Below, in pieces: positions 36,653 through 44,777 of a stretch of DNA of 64,000 bases; the stretch's first letter is position 1; every line of letters starts with the position of its first letter. A program made the position numbers and the translations under genes. Source of the DNA: Deltaproteobacteria bacterium (GTDB lineage Bacteria > Desulfobacterota > Desulfobacteria > Desulfobacterales > SpSt-501); contig JACRCN010000104.1 of NCBI GenBank assembly GCA_016219005.1, positions 1-64,000 on the forward strand. Reading direction: 5' to 3'. The notes below the pieces were generated by a model. It was not told the DNA's origin. It did not search any database and saw only the letters and a list, made by a program, of their open reading frames with translations.

Positions 36653-37399
36653 TCAGTGCCTCCTGAAGCGACGGGTCAGAATACGATGGGTGATCAGACG
36701 ACTGAACAGGCCCGTGTTTCTCAGGAAATCAAAAAAAGGATGAAAATGCGAGATCCGACGAGCACCCGGTCCGTAGGACACACGAACGGGGACCTCGGTC
36801 ACCGGCATTTGGCTCCACTTGGCCTTGACCAGGACTTCAATCTCGAATTGGAACCGTCGGGCGATGATGCCCAGGTGGAGGCATTCGGGCAGAGGATATG
36901 CCCTGAACCCGCTCTGGGAATCCGCCACAACCGGCCCACCGGCCATCCGCACCCAAAAATTTGAAAATTCCCGGCCGAATCTACTCGTCCACGGCACATC
37001 CGGCGCAAGCATCCCCTGGCGTTTTCCGATGACAATGGGACGCTGGTTCTCAGGAATTGCCCTGATCAAGGTCTTCGCATCCTCAGGGTCGTGCTGGCCG
37101 TCGGCATCCAGCGTAATCGCCCAGTCCGATATTTTTGCGACCTCCGCAAAGCCGGTCATAATGGCAGCTCCTTTGCCTCGGTTGAAACGATGACGCAGAA
37201 CCCGGGCGCCTTCGATGCCTTTTATTCGCTCGAAGGTTGCATCGGTCGATCCATCGTCCACAACCACAACCGGAATATCGAGTTTCAGAGTCCGTTGCAC
37301 CACGTCGGCAACCGTTTGTTCATGGTTGTAAACGGGGATCAGGGCGGCAAACCTGTTGCGGAGGATGTCGTCGGTCCTTGCGGCGTGCAATGGCTGCAT
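36653..37399 (-). CDS. Family 2 glycosyltransferase (dolichol-phosphate mannosyltransferase-like)
   Basis: A 248-residue GT-A fold enzyme: AALIPVYNHEQTV, VVVDDGST (nucleotide-sugar site), GKGAAIMTGF and LDADGQHDPED (metal-binding DxD). The C-terminal QSGFRAYP and basic RFLF-like end fit polyprenyl-phosphate mannosyl/glucosyl transferases. It lacks the membrane domain of larger relatives. It lies 11 bases from the LpxL-type gene. Confidence 0.88.
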   Translation of the reverse strand: MQPLHAARTDDILRNRFAALIPVYNHEQTVADVVQRTLKLDIPVVVVDDGSTDATFERIKGIEGARVLRHRFNRGKGAAIMTGFAEVAKISDWAITLDADGQHDPEDAKTLIRAIPENQRPIVIGKRQGMLAPDVPWTSRFGREFSNFWVRMAGGPVVADSQSGFRAYPLPECLHLGIIARRFQFEIEVLVKAKWSQMPVTEVPVRVSYGPGARRISHFHPFFDFLRNTGLFSRLITHRILTRRFRRH

Positions 37400-37482
37400 C
37401 CTATACGGTCTGAATCGTTTTGATGGAACCGTCTTTGCGGCCCCTCGATTGGCGAATAGAACCCCTGGGGTTTATTGAAGGG

Positions 37483-39201
37483 TTAACGGGTTGACCCTAG
37501 AAATGCAACCGCCCAGGTCCCCGGTCCCATATGGGCACCCGACGTCAGGGAAAGGGGTTGGAGGATGATCTCGGCCGAAACATGCCGGCTTTTGATTTCC
37601 CCCAAAACATCATTTTCCACCCACTGTCGGTTGTCTGAATATTCTATCATGATCAGCGGCCGGGCATCCTGTCCCAAACCCTTTTCCAGCTTTTCCAAGG
37701 CGAATTTGAGCTGCTCGTCTTTATCGCGGACCGTCCCCGCCTTCACGGCCCCTTCGGCCGTGGGGCTGATGACGGGTTTCATGTGAAATAGATCGCCCAA
37801 AAAACCTTTGGTCCTGGACAATCGCCCGCCCGCGGCCAGATACTGAAGCCGGTCAAGAAAAATGTATTCCTGGCTATTTCGAACAGCAGTCTCGGCAAAT
37901 CGAATCACCTTCCCGGCGTCATCGGTCCGGGTCGCATACCGGGCAGTCGCCAGGGCGGCAATCCCTAGCCGTCCGGAAGCCAGACCGGTGTCGATGACCG
38001 CCAGCCGGTCCTCCGGGTCATTGCGCCTTTTCCAGGCTGCGACGACCTCATAATTGCCCGTGTAAACCGAGCCGACACAAAGATAAAGGGCCTGGCCGTA
38101 ACGGCTGAGAATGCTCTGGCACCGCTGGTGACGTTCGAATACGGATGCCTGTGCCGTGGTCACCCTGACACCGCTTCGCATCAAAGCATAAAGCTCCTCA
38201 GGCGGAAACAGCGTTTCCGGCAGCGATTTGTCTCCGACAATAATATAGCTGTCAAGCAGGGTCATCCCCAACCGTGCGGCATCTTCTCGCGTAATCGAGC
38301 CTGCCGCATCGGTTACGATATGCATCACCGGAGGCTTGTCCGAGGAAGGCCTGTTTTCTGCCTGGGCCCCCATATCCTCCTCCGACCAATGGACTAGCTC
38401 TCCTATATCTGCAAGTTGTTTGCGGACAGCATCACGCTGCTCGGTGTGGATATGGATTTTAAGCCTCTCATTATCCTGCAGCGCTACAATACTGCCTCCG
38501 TATTGGGATAGGTTTTCCAGCGGTGAATCAAATTCCTTGCCAACGTGGATCACCGCATCGACACAATATCCTTTTGGATTATCCGCCGCAAAATCGGAAG
38601 GCAGTCGAAGTTTTTTTCTGAAGATCTCGGTTATGGGACGAAACACATCCGCCCGGCCGGCAAGGCGGCAGAAAAAACCTTCCATGAAAATGAACATCCC
38701 CAATGCCCCTGAATCGACAACGCCTGCGGCTTTTAGAGCAGGCAGTGTTTCAGAAGTGGAATGTACGGCTTTTTCAAGTTGATCGATCAGAGTGGGGGAA
38801 GTTGCCGCCAATGGATCTGAAGATAAATTTTCGAGATGGCTCAGCAATTCATCGAAAACGGTAAGCATCGTCCCCGGCTTTGGATCTGCGATCGCCTGCC
38901 AGGCCCTGTCTCGTCCAACCCGGGTTGCCTGATAGATGTCTTTTGAAGGATTTTCAGCAACGAAGCCTGCGAAAAACCCGGACGCGATATTACCGGAATT
39001 GCCGGTGGCGGAGACAAGCAGCTTTCGAACGGTGGTTTCCGCGCTGGCATCCATCCGATGCAAGGGCGCCAGGCTGATCATCAAATTGCGGCCGGTGTCG
39101 GCATCGGCAACCGGAAATACATTGATTTCATCCAGAAGATCCGCCCACGCAGCAAGCCTTTCGTAGCCGGCGGCAAATGCACCTTGCAGAACTGGATCCA
39201 T
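37483..39201 (-). CDS. FakA-like kinase fused to DegV/FakB-like fatty-acid-binding domain
   Basis: A 572-residue fusion. The N-terminal part is DhaL/DAK2-like with the nucleotide/Mg loop INVFPVADADTGRN (residues about 26-39), GNSGNIASGF and VVDSGALG; the FakA-type middle domain ends in KIHIHTEQ (about 248-255). From about residue 293 a DegV domain follows (MHIVTDAAGSITRE; VTTAQAS; VGSVYTGNYEVV). In Firmicutes separate FakA and FakB proteins phosphorylate free fatty acids to acyl phosphate. This single chain could activate a released acyl chain for reuse. It overlaps the thioesterase start by one base, and linking a thioesterase to a fatty-acid kinase is suggestive. Confidence 0.85.
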   Translation of the reverse strand: MDPVLQGAFAAGYERLAAWADLLDEINVFPVADADTGRNLMISLAPLHRMDASAETTVRKLLVSATGNSGNIASGFFAGFVAENPSKDIYQATRVGRDRAWQAIADPKPGTMLTVFDELLSHLENLSSDPLAATSPTLIDQLEKAVHSTSETLPALKAAGVVDSGALGMFIFMEGFFCRLAGRADVFRPITEIFRKKLRLPSDFAADNPKGYCVDAVIHVGKEFDSPLENLSQYGGSIVALQDNERLKIHIHTEQRDAVRKQLADIGELVHWSEEDMGAQAENRPSSDKPPVMHIVTDAAGSITREDAARLGMTLLDSYIIVGDKSLPETLFPPEELYALMRSGVRVTTAQASVFERHQRCQSILSRYGQALYLCVGSVYTGNYEVVAAWKRRNDPEDRLAVIDTGLASGRLGIAALATARYATRTDDAGKVIRFAETAVRNSQEYIFLDRLQYLAAGGRLSRTKGFLGDLFHMKPVISPTAEGAVKAGTVRDKDEQLKFALEKLEKGLGQDARPLIMIEYSDNRQWVENDVLGEIKSRHVSAEIILQPLSLTSGAHMGPGTWAVAFLGSTR

Positions 39202-39605
39202 TATGCAAACCCCAGCGCCCGAGTGATATCAGCCGGTATTTCAAACTGCATCTCCATTTCCGGCAATTTAACGGATAGCTGTTCGCTTTTGCCCCGGGTA
39301 CAGACTTGTCCATTTTCAGCCAGCCTGATTTCAAAATCGATGGCAATCTTGTAGACCGCTTCGTTCACGGTCGCCTTACAGATGAACTCATCGTCAAAGC
39401 GAAGAGGGACAATATGCTTGACGGAAAAACGCGTTACGGGGAAGATGATCTGCTGCCTAACAGAATATTGATAAAGATCCACCCCGGCATGCCTAAAGAG
39501 CCCAAACCTGGCGATATCAAAATATTTCAAATAGTTACCATGCCATACAATCTGCAGGGGATCCAGATCATGAAAGGGCACACGCAGCTTTATCTCGTAG
39601 TTCAT
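39201..39605 (-). CDS. Hotdog acyl-CoA/acyl-ACP thioesterase (ApeK-like) 2
   Basis: A 134-residue 4HBT-type hotdog protein: FHDLDPLQIVWHGNYLKYFDIAR includes the catalytic Asp and the following W-H-G-N turn. Together with the FakA/DegV fusion (TAATG overlap) it opens the right-hand leftward operon. It is shorter than the first thioesterase and not closely similar in sequence. It would release free acyl chains, which could then be phosphorylated by the fused kinase. Confidence 0.85.
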   Translation of the reverse strand: MNYEIKLRVPFHDLDPLQIVWHGNYLKYFDIARFGLFRHAGVDLYQYSVRQQIIFPVTRFSVKHIVPLRFDDEFICKATVNEAVYKIAIDFEIRLAENGQVCTRGKSEQLSVKLPEMEMQFEIPADITRALGFA

Positions 39606-40090
39606 AATTGTCCCGCAAATTCAGTCTGTGATGCTGTCCTTAAACTTTATTTGACCTGGTATTGCATGGCTGACTTGTCCGCAGTTTTATATATCACTTT
39701 TCTATCTAGATTTGAACCATACTTTCAAGAAACGGAAAGCGACAACAAGCCGGAATGGGTCCTGTCAGGAGGAGAACATAGCTGGAAGGATTGACAAATA
39801 CGGGGATCTCAAACGTAACACGGGTGTTTAAAAACAGGCATCAGGCCGTCAACCGAGGCGTGCGGCGTTTTGGAAAGCGCAGCTTGTTCATTATAATATG
39901 TGCGCATTTACAAAAGCCGCATAAAAGCGGATGGCGGCCTCAGACGCGGATTTTCAACACCCTTGCAAAGCGAGGCTGCGACGCTATGCGCCCACCACGC
40001 GCCAGGGCCCGCAGGAAAACATGAGCATCCCGCAAAGGATCGAGCGCCTCACGCGCAGGCGAGGCTCAGGCCAGCCGTCGAACCCGCGGC
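39606..40090. other. Non-coding region at the right border of the lipid cluster
   Basis: About 485 bp without a convincing gene. It must hold the promoter of the right-hand cluster operon and contains the second MITE-like repeat (39822-39962). Composition changes from AT-rich near 39650-39800 to GC-rich after 39970, which fits a cluster boundary. Confidence 0.5.
39822..39962. mobile_element. MITE-like repeat, copy 2 (about 141 bp, diverged ends)
   Basis: Shares with copy 1 (19645-19787) the order AAAAACA-GCATCAGGCCG, AGGCG-GCGGCG, TTGGAAAGCGCAGC, TGTTCATTA, ATATGTG and GCATTT. The ends are GGGTGTTTAAAA and TTTTCAACACCC, a shorter and imperfect inverted repeat. It has no coding capacity and sits at the edge of the cluster. 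Confidence 0.65.
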
Positions 40091-40291
40091 TTAAAAACCA
40101 GCGCCGTCGCAGCACAACCGGGGAAATGGGTCCAGCAAGCTCTGGTAGCAGGACATGCACAGAAGGTCTTTGCCGCTGCGAACCAGATCCGCGGAGGACT
40201 TGAAGGTCTGGTTGCAGAGGGAGCATTTTTCGCTCTTCATCTCGGACCGGGGTGAGTTGGCCTCTTTGTCGACGATGCATTCAAGTTTCAT
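40091..40291 (-). CDS. Small zinc-ribbon-like protein, unknown function
   Basis: A 66-residue protein with two Cys pairs, CSLCNQTF and LLCMSCYQ, spaced to bind one metal ion. An AGG-rich ribosome binding site precedes ATG 40291. I do not recognise the family; it may be a small regulatory or scaffold protein. The orientation matches the cluster but the gap and composition suggest it is independent. Confidence 0.55.
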   Translation of the reverse strand: MKLECIVDKEANSPRSEMKSEKCSLCNQTFKSSADLVRSGKDLLCMSCYQSLLDPFPRLCCDGAGF

Positions 40292-40526
40292 GAGCCTGCC
40301 TTTCGAGCCAGAGTTTCCAGCGGTCATCATCCTTGATATACAAACTACATGCCACCCACTTTGGTGTTTTTGAACATCCTAATTTATCATGCCATTTCAA
40401 TTTGTTAACTCGATATTGCCTGTTACCGGCCGCCGGCCTGCTATTTTTTAAACATAACATGAATGTAAAATAACTGGTGATTTTTAGACATTTTTGTAGT
40501 TTATTGATTTTCCGACATCGTCCATT

Positions 40527-40555
40527 TTGACACCCCGGGGTCCGTGTACTATACA
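40527..40555 (+). promoter_or_regulatory. Strong sigma70-type promoter for the UPF0173 hydrolase
   Basis: Consensus TTGACA (40527-40532) and TATACA (40550-40555) with a 17-base spacer containing CCCCGGGG. The AAGGAGG ribosome binding site is at 40567-40573, giving a very short leader. Confidence 0.6.
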
Positions 40556-40578
40556 AACAATAAACGAAGGAGGATCCA

Positions 40579-41265
40579 ATGACGCTCCAAGCCACATGGT
40601 TCAGCCATGCGTGTTTCTTGATCCAAGGCGCCAAGGCCAGACTCCTGATCGACCCCTTCATCACCGGCAACCCTCTGGCCCCGGTCACGGCCGATTCCCT
40701 TTCGGCCGACTACATCCTTGTCTCCCACGGTCACGGCGACCATGTGGGCGACACGGTGGCCATCGCCAAACGCACCGGCGCCACCGTGATATCCAACTTC
40801 GAGATCCAGAACTGGATGGTGGCACAGGGGATCAGGAATGTTCATCCCCAGCACATCGGGGGCGGATTCAACTACCCCTGGGGGCGGGTCAAACTGACCC
40901 TCGCCCTGCACGGCTCGGCCCTGCCGGACGGCTCCTACGGTGGGAACCCCTGCGGGTTTCTCTTCTACATCGACGGCAAGAAAATCTACCACGCCTGCGA
41001 CACGGGACTGTTCTATGACATGAAGCTGATCGGCGAGGAGGGCATCGACTTGGCCATCCTGCCCATCGGCGACAACTTCACCATGGGCCCGGACGACGCC
41101 CTGCGGGCCGTCCAACTGATCCAGCCCAAACGCGTGGTGCCGATCCACTACAATACCTTCGACGTGATCAAACAGGACGCAAGCGCCTGGGCCGCCCGGG
41201 TGGAGAAGGAAACGCCGGCCAAGGTCACGGTGATGAAACCGGGGGACACGATTGACGTGGTTTAA
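40579..41265 (+). CDS. UPF0173 metal-dependent hydrolase (metallo-beta-lactamase fold)
   Basis: A 228-residue protein beginning with WFSHACFLIQG and carrying the metal motif SHGHGDHVGD, a downstream His (QHIGGGFNYPWG), the Asp ligand in HACDTGLF and the last His in IHYNTF. This is the UPF0173/YtkL-type zinc hydrolase, close to UlaG-like lactonases. Its substrate is unknown. AAGGAGG is placed 5 bases before the ATG. It converges on the FmdB gene. Confidence 0.93.
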   Translation: MTLQATWFSHACFLIQGAKARLLIDPFITGNPLAPVTADSLSADYILVSHGHGDHVGDTVAIAKRTGATVISNFEIQNWMVAQGIRNVHPQHIGGGFNYPWGRVKLTLALHGSALPDGSYGGNPCGFLFYIDGKKIYHACDTGLFYDMKLIGEEGIDLAILPIGDNFTMGPDDALRAVQLIQPKRVVPIHYNTFDVIKQDASAWAARVEKETPAKVTVMKPGDTIDVV

Positions 41266-41458
41266 AGCAGGTTTTTAAAGGACCAGCGGTTTCAAAGCCA
41301 CGAATCACGCCTGAGCGCAAAGCAGCCTGCGGTTTGAAACCCGAGCGTACACGTGCCGTGTGTGCGGATTTAATACTGCAGGGCAAGGCCGCCGATCGGG
41401 CGTCAGTCGGGGCTTTGAAACCATTGTGCCCCCCCGGACCGGGGGAGGGTTAGATCCG

Positions 41459-41665
41459 TCAGCCGCCGGACGGCTTGCAGGCCGGGCCCTTGAACCCGCC
41501 CGAACCGGTGGGGATGCCCTCCGCCCGCACGCAGCCGGCCGACATCAGTTTCTGGACGTCCTCGCACTGGCACTTGGGGCACCGGGGCGCAGGGGCGTCG
41601 GACGAAAACACGAGCTCCTCGAAACAATTACAGCAGGCCTTGCACTGGTATTCGTAGATCGGCAT
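41459..41665 (-). CDS. FmdB-type zinc-ribbon protein
   Basis: A 68-residue protein starting MPIYEYQCKACCNCFEE, with CxxC pairs at the N-terminus and in CPKCQCED. This is the FmdB/CxxC_CxxC_SSSS family of small regulatory zinc ribbons, often single genes. The C-terminus is Gly-rich. No operon partner is evident. Confidence 0.9.
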   Translation of the reverse strand: MPIYEYQCKACCNCFEELVFSSDAPAPRCPKCQCEDVQKLMSAGCVRAEGIPTGSGGFKGPACKPSGG

Positions 41666-41814
41666 ATAAACTCCTCAGAAGAAATATCAATATGATAGGT
41701 TCTGCGGCCACCCCGTCAAGCCGCAGCCCCGCGCTGGCGCCCCCTCTTGCCGCCGAAATCACCGGCGCGATGCCCCGCGGCTGATCAGCAGGCCGTATTC
41801 CCCTGCCATCTGTC

Positions 41815-43731
41815 CTATACGCCTTGCCATGCCATCGCTTTCTCCACGTACCCGTCCGGGCAGGTCAGCAACAGCCAGCGCCGTTGAAGCCCCACCTCCG
41901 CGAAGCTGATGTGGTATTGCTCGGCCGCCGGCAGGCCCCACCGGTCCTGCCAGGCGCAGATCTCTTCCGGCGGGAGCGCACTGTCGATGAGGATACCGTC
42001 CAGCTCGGCAAACTCGGATAGGTCTTCCAGGCTCGGCAGCGCGGATCTGCGCCACCAGTAGGCCTGGCGCTCCATTTCACCCTGAAACCGCGGCTGGCGG
42101 GCCCCCGAGACCACGGTGAACAGAACCGCGCGATTGCCTGACCGCGGGAAGAGAAAGCGCAGGTCCCCGTCGAGAAAGTGCGGGCGCCGCAGCCTCACGG
42201 CCGTGAGAAGCTCGGGTGTCGCCGGAAGCTCCGCCGGCTCGAAGAAGACCACCTCAAGCGGCGTGAAGGGGTTCACGGCGGTGAGAACGGCCAGCACTTT
42301 TTTCAGATAGACCGGATCCCGCACAGTCGGGCCGACCAGCACCTGGTAGGGCTGCGTGAGACAGCCGGCCAGGCCTTCGATTTCGACGATGGGCCTTTCG
42401 CCCTGCAGGTTCAGCTTGGCCACGTAACTGCGCCCCCCCAGGCCCACGCGGATGTCCGGCGGCCCGTTCCGGCCGGCCCCGCCGGCCAGGCGCCAGGACA
42501 GATCCAGGTCGGGCAAGGGGAAGAACACCGTATCCAGACGCTTTTCCGCGTAGTCGTAGGCCAGCATAAAATCCTCCGGCGTGAACGTCGGGGTTGCGAT
42601 GACCGTGTAGGGCGGGTGCGCTTCGAAGCTTAGTCCGAGTTCGCGCTTCCGCCGCCGGAATCTCGTGCCGGGCAGGATGGACAGCGGGAAAACCTGGATG
42701 TCGTTCTGCAGGTCATGGTCGGCCACGAAGTCGACGCTGCGCATGAACCCCGCGAGGTCGTCTCCCGGCAGTCCGACGATCAGGTCGAGGCTGGGGGTGA
42801 TGCCCCTTTGCTTGAGCCGCTGCGCCCCCTGGACAAAGCGGTCGAGACGGGTCGGCCGGTTCATGATCTTGAGCGCCTTCGGGTTGATGCTCTGAAGCCC
42901 GATTTCAAACCAGGTGAACCCGGCCGCGGCCAGCAGGTCCGCCAGCGTTTCGTCGATCGCTTCGGCCCGGATTTCACTGAAGAGGCGGATGCGCTTCTCC
43001 GCGTTCAGCCGGCCGATTCCGGCGAGAAGCCCCTTCAGTCGGGGGCGCGCATTCAGGGAGGGGTCCAGCAGGTACACTTCGCTGATCCGCCGTTCCACCG
43101 CCCAGGCGACGGCCCGCAGCAGGTGCTCCTCCTCCGCGAACACGAGCCCGGCGCGGGATTTGTTGTAATAGCAGAAGCCGCAGCGGTAGGGGCAGCCGCG
43201 CTGGGTCTCGAGCAGCATGAGGCCTTGCGCCTCGGGTTCGAGCCACCCGCTCAGATAGGGGCTTGGCGCGCGGCGGAAGATGTCGGCCGCGCTCTCGGCC
43301 GCACTGCCGTTCGCCCAGAAACCGGGCTCCGAGAGAAGCCTGCGGAAGACGGCCTCGCCTTCGCCATGCACCCGGAAATCCACTTGCGGCGCTCGCGGCA
43401 GGGCATTGTCAGGGGTGATCTCCGGCCCGCCGAAAACGATCCTGGGCCCCCCGCCGGTCTCTTTGATCTTCTCGCAGACGTAGAGACTGCGCTCGATGTT
43501 CCAGTTGAAGACCGTAAAGCCCAACACGTCGGGCCGGCGGTCGCGGATCGCCTCCACGAGCGCGGCATCGGCCAGGTAGGAGACGATGCTTTCCGGCAGG
43601 ATCTCCACCGCAACACCGGAAAGAGCGTGCACCGCCTGCTTCAGGCAGGCAGCCCCCAGGGGGACGTTGCCGGTTTTCCGGCCGAAATTTTGCCGCGGAA
43701 TCGGTAGCTGAACCAAGAGAACGCGCGTCAT
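41815..43731 (-). CDS. B12-binding-type radical SAM protein with long C-terminal extension
   Basis: A 638-residue protein with cobalamin-binding-like N-terminus (TRVLLVQLPIP; IVFGGPEITPDN; VHGEGEAVFRR), cluster motif CPYRCGFC and the radical SAM core (SEIRAEAID; FEIGLQSINPKALKIMNRP). The last 230 residues are not part of the radical SAM core and have no motif I can name. ATG 43731 has AAGGG about six bases upstream; an in-frame GTG six bases earlier is less likely. It lies outside the cluster, 2 kb past its right edge, so it may be unrelated to it. Confidence 0.85.
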   Translation of the reverse strand: MTRVLLVQLPIPRQNFGRKTGNVPLGAACLKQAVHALSGVAVEILPESIVSYLADAALVEAIRDRRPDVLGFTVFNWNIERSLYVCEKIKETGGGPRIVFGGPEITPDNALPRAPQVDFRVHGEGEAVFRRLLSEPGFWANGSAAESAADIFRRAPSPYLSGWLEPEAQGLMLLETQRGCPYRCGFCYYNKSRAGLVFAEEEHLLRAVAWAVERRISEVYLLDPSLNARPRLKGLLAGIGRLNAEKRIRLFSEIRAEAIDETLADLLAAAGFTWFEIGLQSINPKALKIMNRPTRLDRFVQGAQRLKQRGITPSLDLIVGLPGDDLAGFMRSVDFVADHDLQNDIQVFPLSILPGTRFRRRKRELGLSFEAHPPYTVIATPTFTPEDFMLAYDYAEKRLDTVFFPLPDLDLSWRLAGGAGRNGPPDIRVGLGGRSYVAKLNLQGERPIVEIEGLAGCLTQPYQVLVGPTVRDPVYLKKVLAVLTAVNPFTPLEVVFFEPAELPATPELLTAVRLRRPHFLDGDLRFLFPRSGNRAVLFTVVSGARQPRFQGEMERQAYWWRRSALPSLEDLSEFAELDGILIDSALPPEEICAWQDRWGLPAAEQYHISFAEVGLQRRWLLLTCPDGYVEKAMAWQGV

Positions 43732-43885
43732 GCTCACCCTTCACCATCTGATGCTGAAAGATCATGGCTACCAGAGACCGGCGGACGTCGTCAAGGTCGT
43801 CAAGATGGACGGCTTTCAACGAAGCTCTTCCTGACAGTTGTGGGTGCGGCATCTTTCCGCGACGACGTGGGCGGTTGAGCGGGAG

Positions 43886-44398
43886 TCAGGCTCTGGGGGC
43901 GATGATGCAGATCAGCACGATCTCCCAGACGACCACGATCGCGAAAGCGGCCATGGTAAAGGTGAAAAGATTGTGCATGCGAAACCGGGTGCGGGGAAGG
44001 ACGGTTTGGTTGACCAGCAGGAAAATGACGACCGAAATGCTCGTCAGCAGGTACTTCACGCTGGTGAAGATGAGGGGGCCCTGCTCCAGGAAAAAGGCCA
44101 TGACCGGGTTGAGCTCCGTGGCCCCGTGGTCAATCAGACTGAGGGTCAAGAATGCATCGAGAAGACTCAGGCAGAGGATGCCGACAATGGCCGCAAGGAG
44201 ATGAGGGCTGTAACGGTCCAGGATGATGATCCGCTGTTTGTCCTCGACCCGGCGCACGCCCCTCCGCCGTCCACCGGCCACCAGATACCGCAGCGACGGA
44301 ATCGTTTTGCGACGCCGGTCGACGCCGGAACGTTGCGCGCCGAGGTCTGCGGCCGCTTTCCGGTTTCCGCTCGTTTCATTGCCTGGTTTCGAGGTCAT
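43886..44398 (-). CDS. DUF5658-like membrane protein
   Basis: About 170 residues with three hydrophobic helices; the segment LSLLDAFLTLSLIDHGATELNPVM is the DUF5658 hallmark (D-x-x-x-T with NPVM). The N-terminal 60 residues are basic and polar (SGVDRRRK). ATG 44398 is a guess; the frame is open up to 44626 and no strong ribosome binding site marks the start. Function unknown. Confidence 0.65.
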   Translation of the reverse strand: MTSKPGNETSGNRKAAADLGAQRSGVDRRRKTIPSLRYLVAGGRRRGVRRVEDKQRIIILDRYSPHLLAAIVGILCLSLLDAFLTLSLIDHGATELNPVMAFFLEQGPLIFTSVKYLLTSISVVIFLLVNQTVLPRTRFRMHNLFTFTMAAFAIVVVWEIVLICIIAPRA

Positions 44399-44777
44399 TT
44401 GCGTTCGCGGCCGTCTGGCGCGCTCCGGGGCCGGGGCTCCCGCCGGTAAGCCGTGCTTGCGACCACGGGAGTGAATGAGTAAGGCCACTTCATGTCTATC
44501 GACCGGCGCAGCATAAACTTGAGAAGAACTTTTCGCACCCCTGCGCCTGGGCGTGTTGACAAATGCAGGGCCTTCCGATACCAGTCGACGAGCACCCGGG
44601 GCACGGGTGGCTTGAATGTTCAGCAAGCGGTCAAAAAAGGCAAAAACGCGTCAGTGCTTCGAGCGTTTAACCCTCAACTGCGTGCAACGCATGCGGTTGG
44701 GTTGGCAACCATCACCGGCAGCCGCGCGCGGGCAGCGCCGCCGGCGTGCCGCCGATTCCGAACATGCGGGCGCGCGC

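Noticed and set aside
39791-40024. 77-codon frame over MITE copy 2
   Set aside because: Derived from repeat DNA and lacking a ribosome binding site.
41360-41695. 111-codon rightward frame opposite FmdB
   Set aside because: Antisense of a well-supported FmdB gene.
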